From assembly GCA_030619985.1 (NCBI GenBank), contig JAUXAI010000071.1:1-5327 (forward strand): DNA of 5,327 nt. Direction: 5' to 3'. Made by a program: the position numbers and the translations under genes. Below, one piece after another: positions 5,008-5,327 of the stretch (its first letter is position 1; each line of letters begins with the position of its first letter). Below the pieces are notes generated by a model, which was not told the DNA's origin, did no database searches, and saw only the letters and a program-made list of their open reading frames with translations. Source of the DNA: a bacterium (GTDB taxonomy: Bacteria; UBP18; UBA7526).

Positions 5008-5327
5008 ATGGGACTCTATAGAAGGCTATTAAGATACCTTAGACCATATAAGGGACGCTTCTTGGTTGCTTTAATCTGTATGTGGTTTGCGGCAATATTC
5101 TCTGGCTTTACTCTCGTTACCGGCCTTCCTCTGATGGGCAAGGTCCTCTCCCCAGAACCTATCGCCCTATTTGATGTTAAAGAACTGGGAGTGAAAGAGG
5201 AGCTTGTCCCTGACTATATCGCTAAACTCGAGAGAAGCTGGAAGGGGAGGGCCCAGGAGAAGCTCCTCTATTTTTATGAAAAGTATACCAGAAAAGAAGT
5301 CCTACTTTTCATCCTTGTTGCTATGGT
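5008..5327 (+). CDS. msbA: MsbA-like lipid A ABC exporter, N-terminal part only
   Basis: The frame runs off the right edge; 106 residues are visible. MsbA-type half-transporters fuse a six-helix membrane domain to an ATPase and flip lipid A core across the inner membrane. The start MGLYRRLLRYLRPYKGRF is the amphipathic elbow typical of the family. It is followed by a first transmembrane helix (about 18-40, LVALICMWFAAIFSGFTLV). A hydrophilic segment (about 45-97, including KELGVKEELVPDYIAKLE) precedes a second hydrophobic stretch starting near 98 (EVLLFILVAMV). That loop is longer than in E. coli MsbA. AAGGAG at 4996-5001 stands 6 nt before the ATG. The ATPase motifs are not in the window, so the assignment rests on the N-terminus and on following lpxB, a common position for msbA. 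A different type IV ABC exporter remains possible. Confidence 0.8.
   Translation, partial: MGLYRRLLRYLRPYKGRFLVALICMWFAAIFSGFTLVTGLPLMGKVLSPEPIALFDVKELGVKEELVPDYIAKLERSWKGRAQEKLLYFYEKYTRKEVLLFILVAM

Overview
The window is a stretch of a lipid A (lipopolysaccharide) biosynthesis gene cluster, with every gene on the plus strand. It therefore comes from a diderm (Gram-negative type) bacterium. Arginine is mostly AGA/AGG, ATA is frequent, and proteins are rich in Lys and Glu. The gene set (LpxC-FabZ fusion, LpxI instead of LpxH, a Gfo/Idh/MocA oxidoreductase next to LpxB) and the repeat-filled intergenic gaps suggest an uncultured anaerobic or candidate-phylum lineage rather than a well-known proteobacterium. 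The phylum cannot be fixed from the sequence alone, so this placement is low confidence.

Layout: (1) 1-906, the 3' part of a bifunctional lpxC-fabZ gene, cut by the left edge. (2) 907-1002, a short gap with a perfect GC hairpin and a 7-bp-unit array. (3) 1003-1776, lpxA. (4) 1773-2588, lpxI, overlapping lpxA by ATGA. (5) 2589-2767, a gap almost filled by an array of 8-bp units that reverses polarity halfway. (6) 2768-4834, one reading frame fusing a complete Gfo/Idh/MocA dehydrogenase to a complete LpxB. (7) 4835-5007, a gap with an A-rich 7-bp-unit array that also reverses polarity. (8) 5008-window end, the start of an msbA-like ABC exporter, cut by the right edge.

Pathway logic: LpxA acylates UDP-GlcNAc, LpxC deacetylates the product, and LpxD (not in the window) adds the second acyl chain. 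LpxI hydrolyses UDP-diacylglucosamine to lipid X, LpxB condenses lipid X with UDP-diacylglucosamine to the disaccharide, and MsbA flips the finished lipid A core. FabZ supplies the 3-hydroxyacyl-ACP branch point between phospholipid and lipid A synthesis. The Gfo/Idh domain has no assigned step in the classical pathway; the closest precedent is GnnA, which oxidises the 3-position of UDP-GlcNAc, but no GnnB aminotransferase is seen here.

The main points for a second look are the dehydrogenase-LpxB fusion, whose junction still carries an ATGA stop-start overlap and a Shine-Dalgarno sequence, and the three different short-unit, polarity-switching arrays that occupy all three non-overlapping gene junctions.
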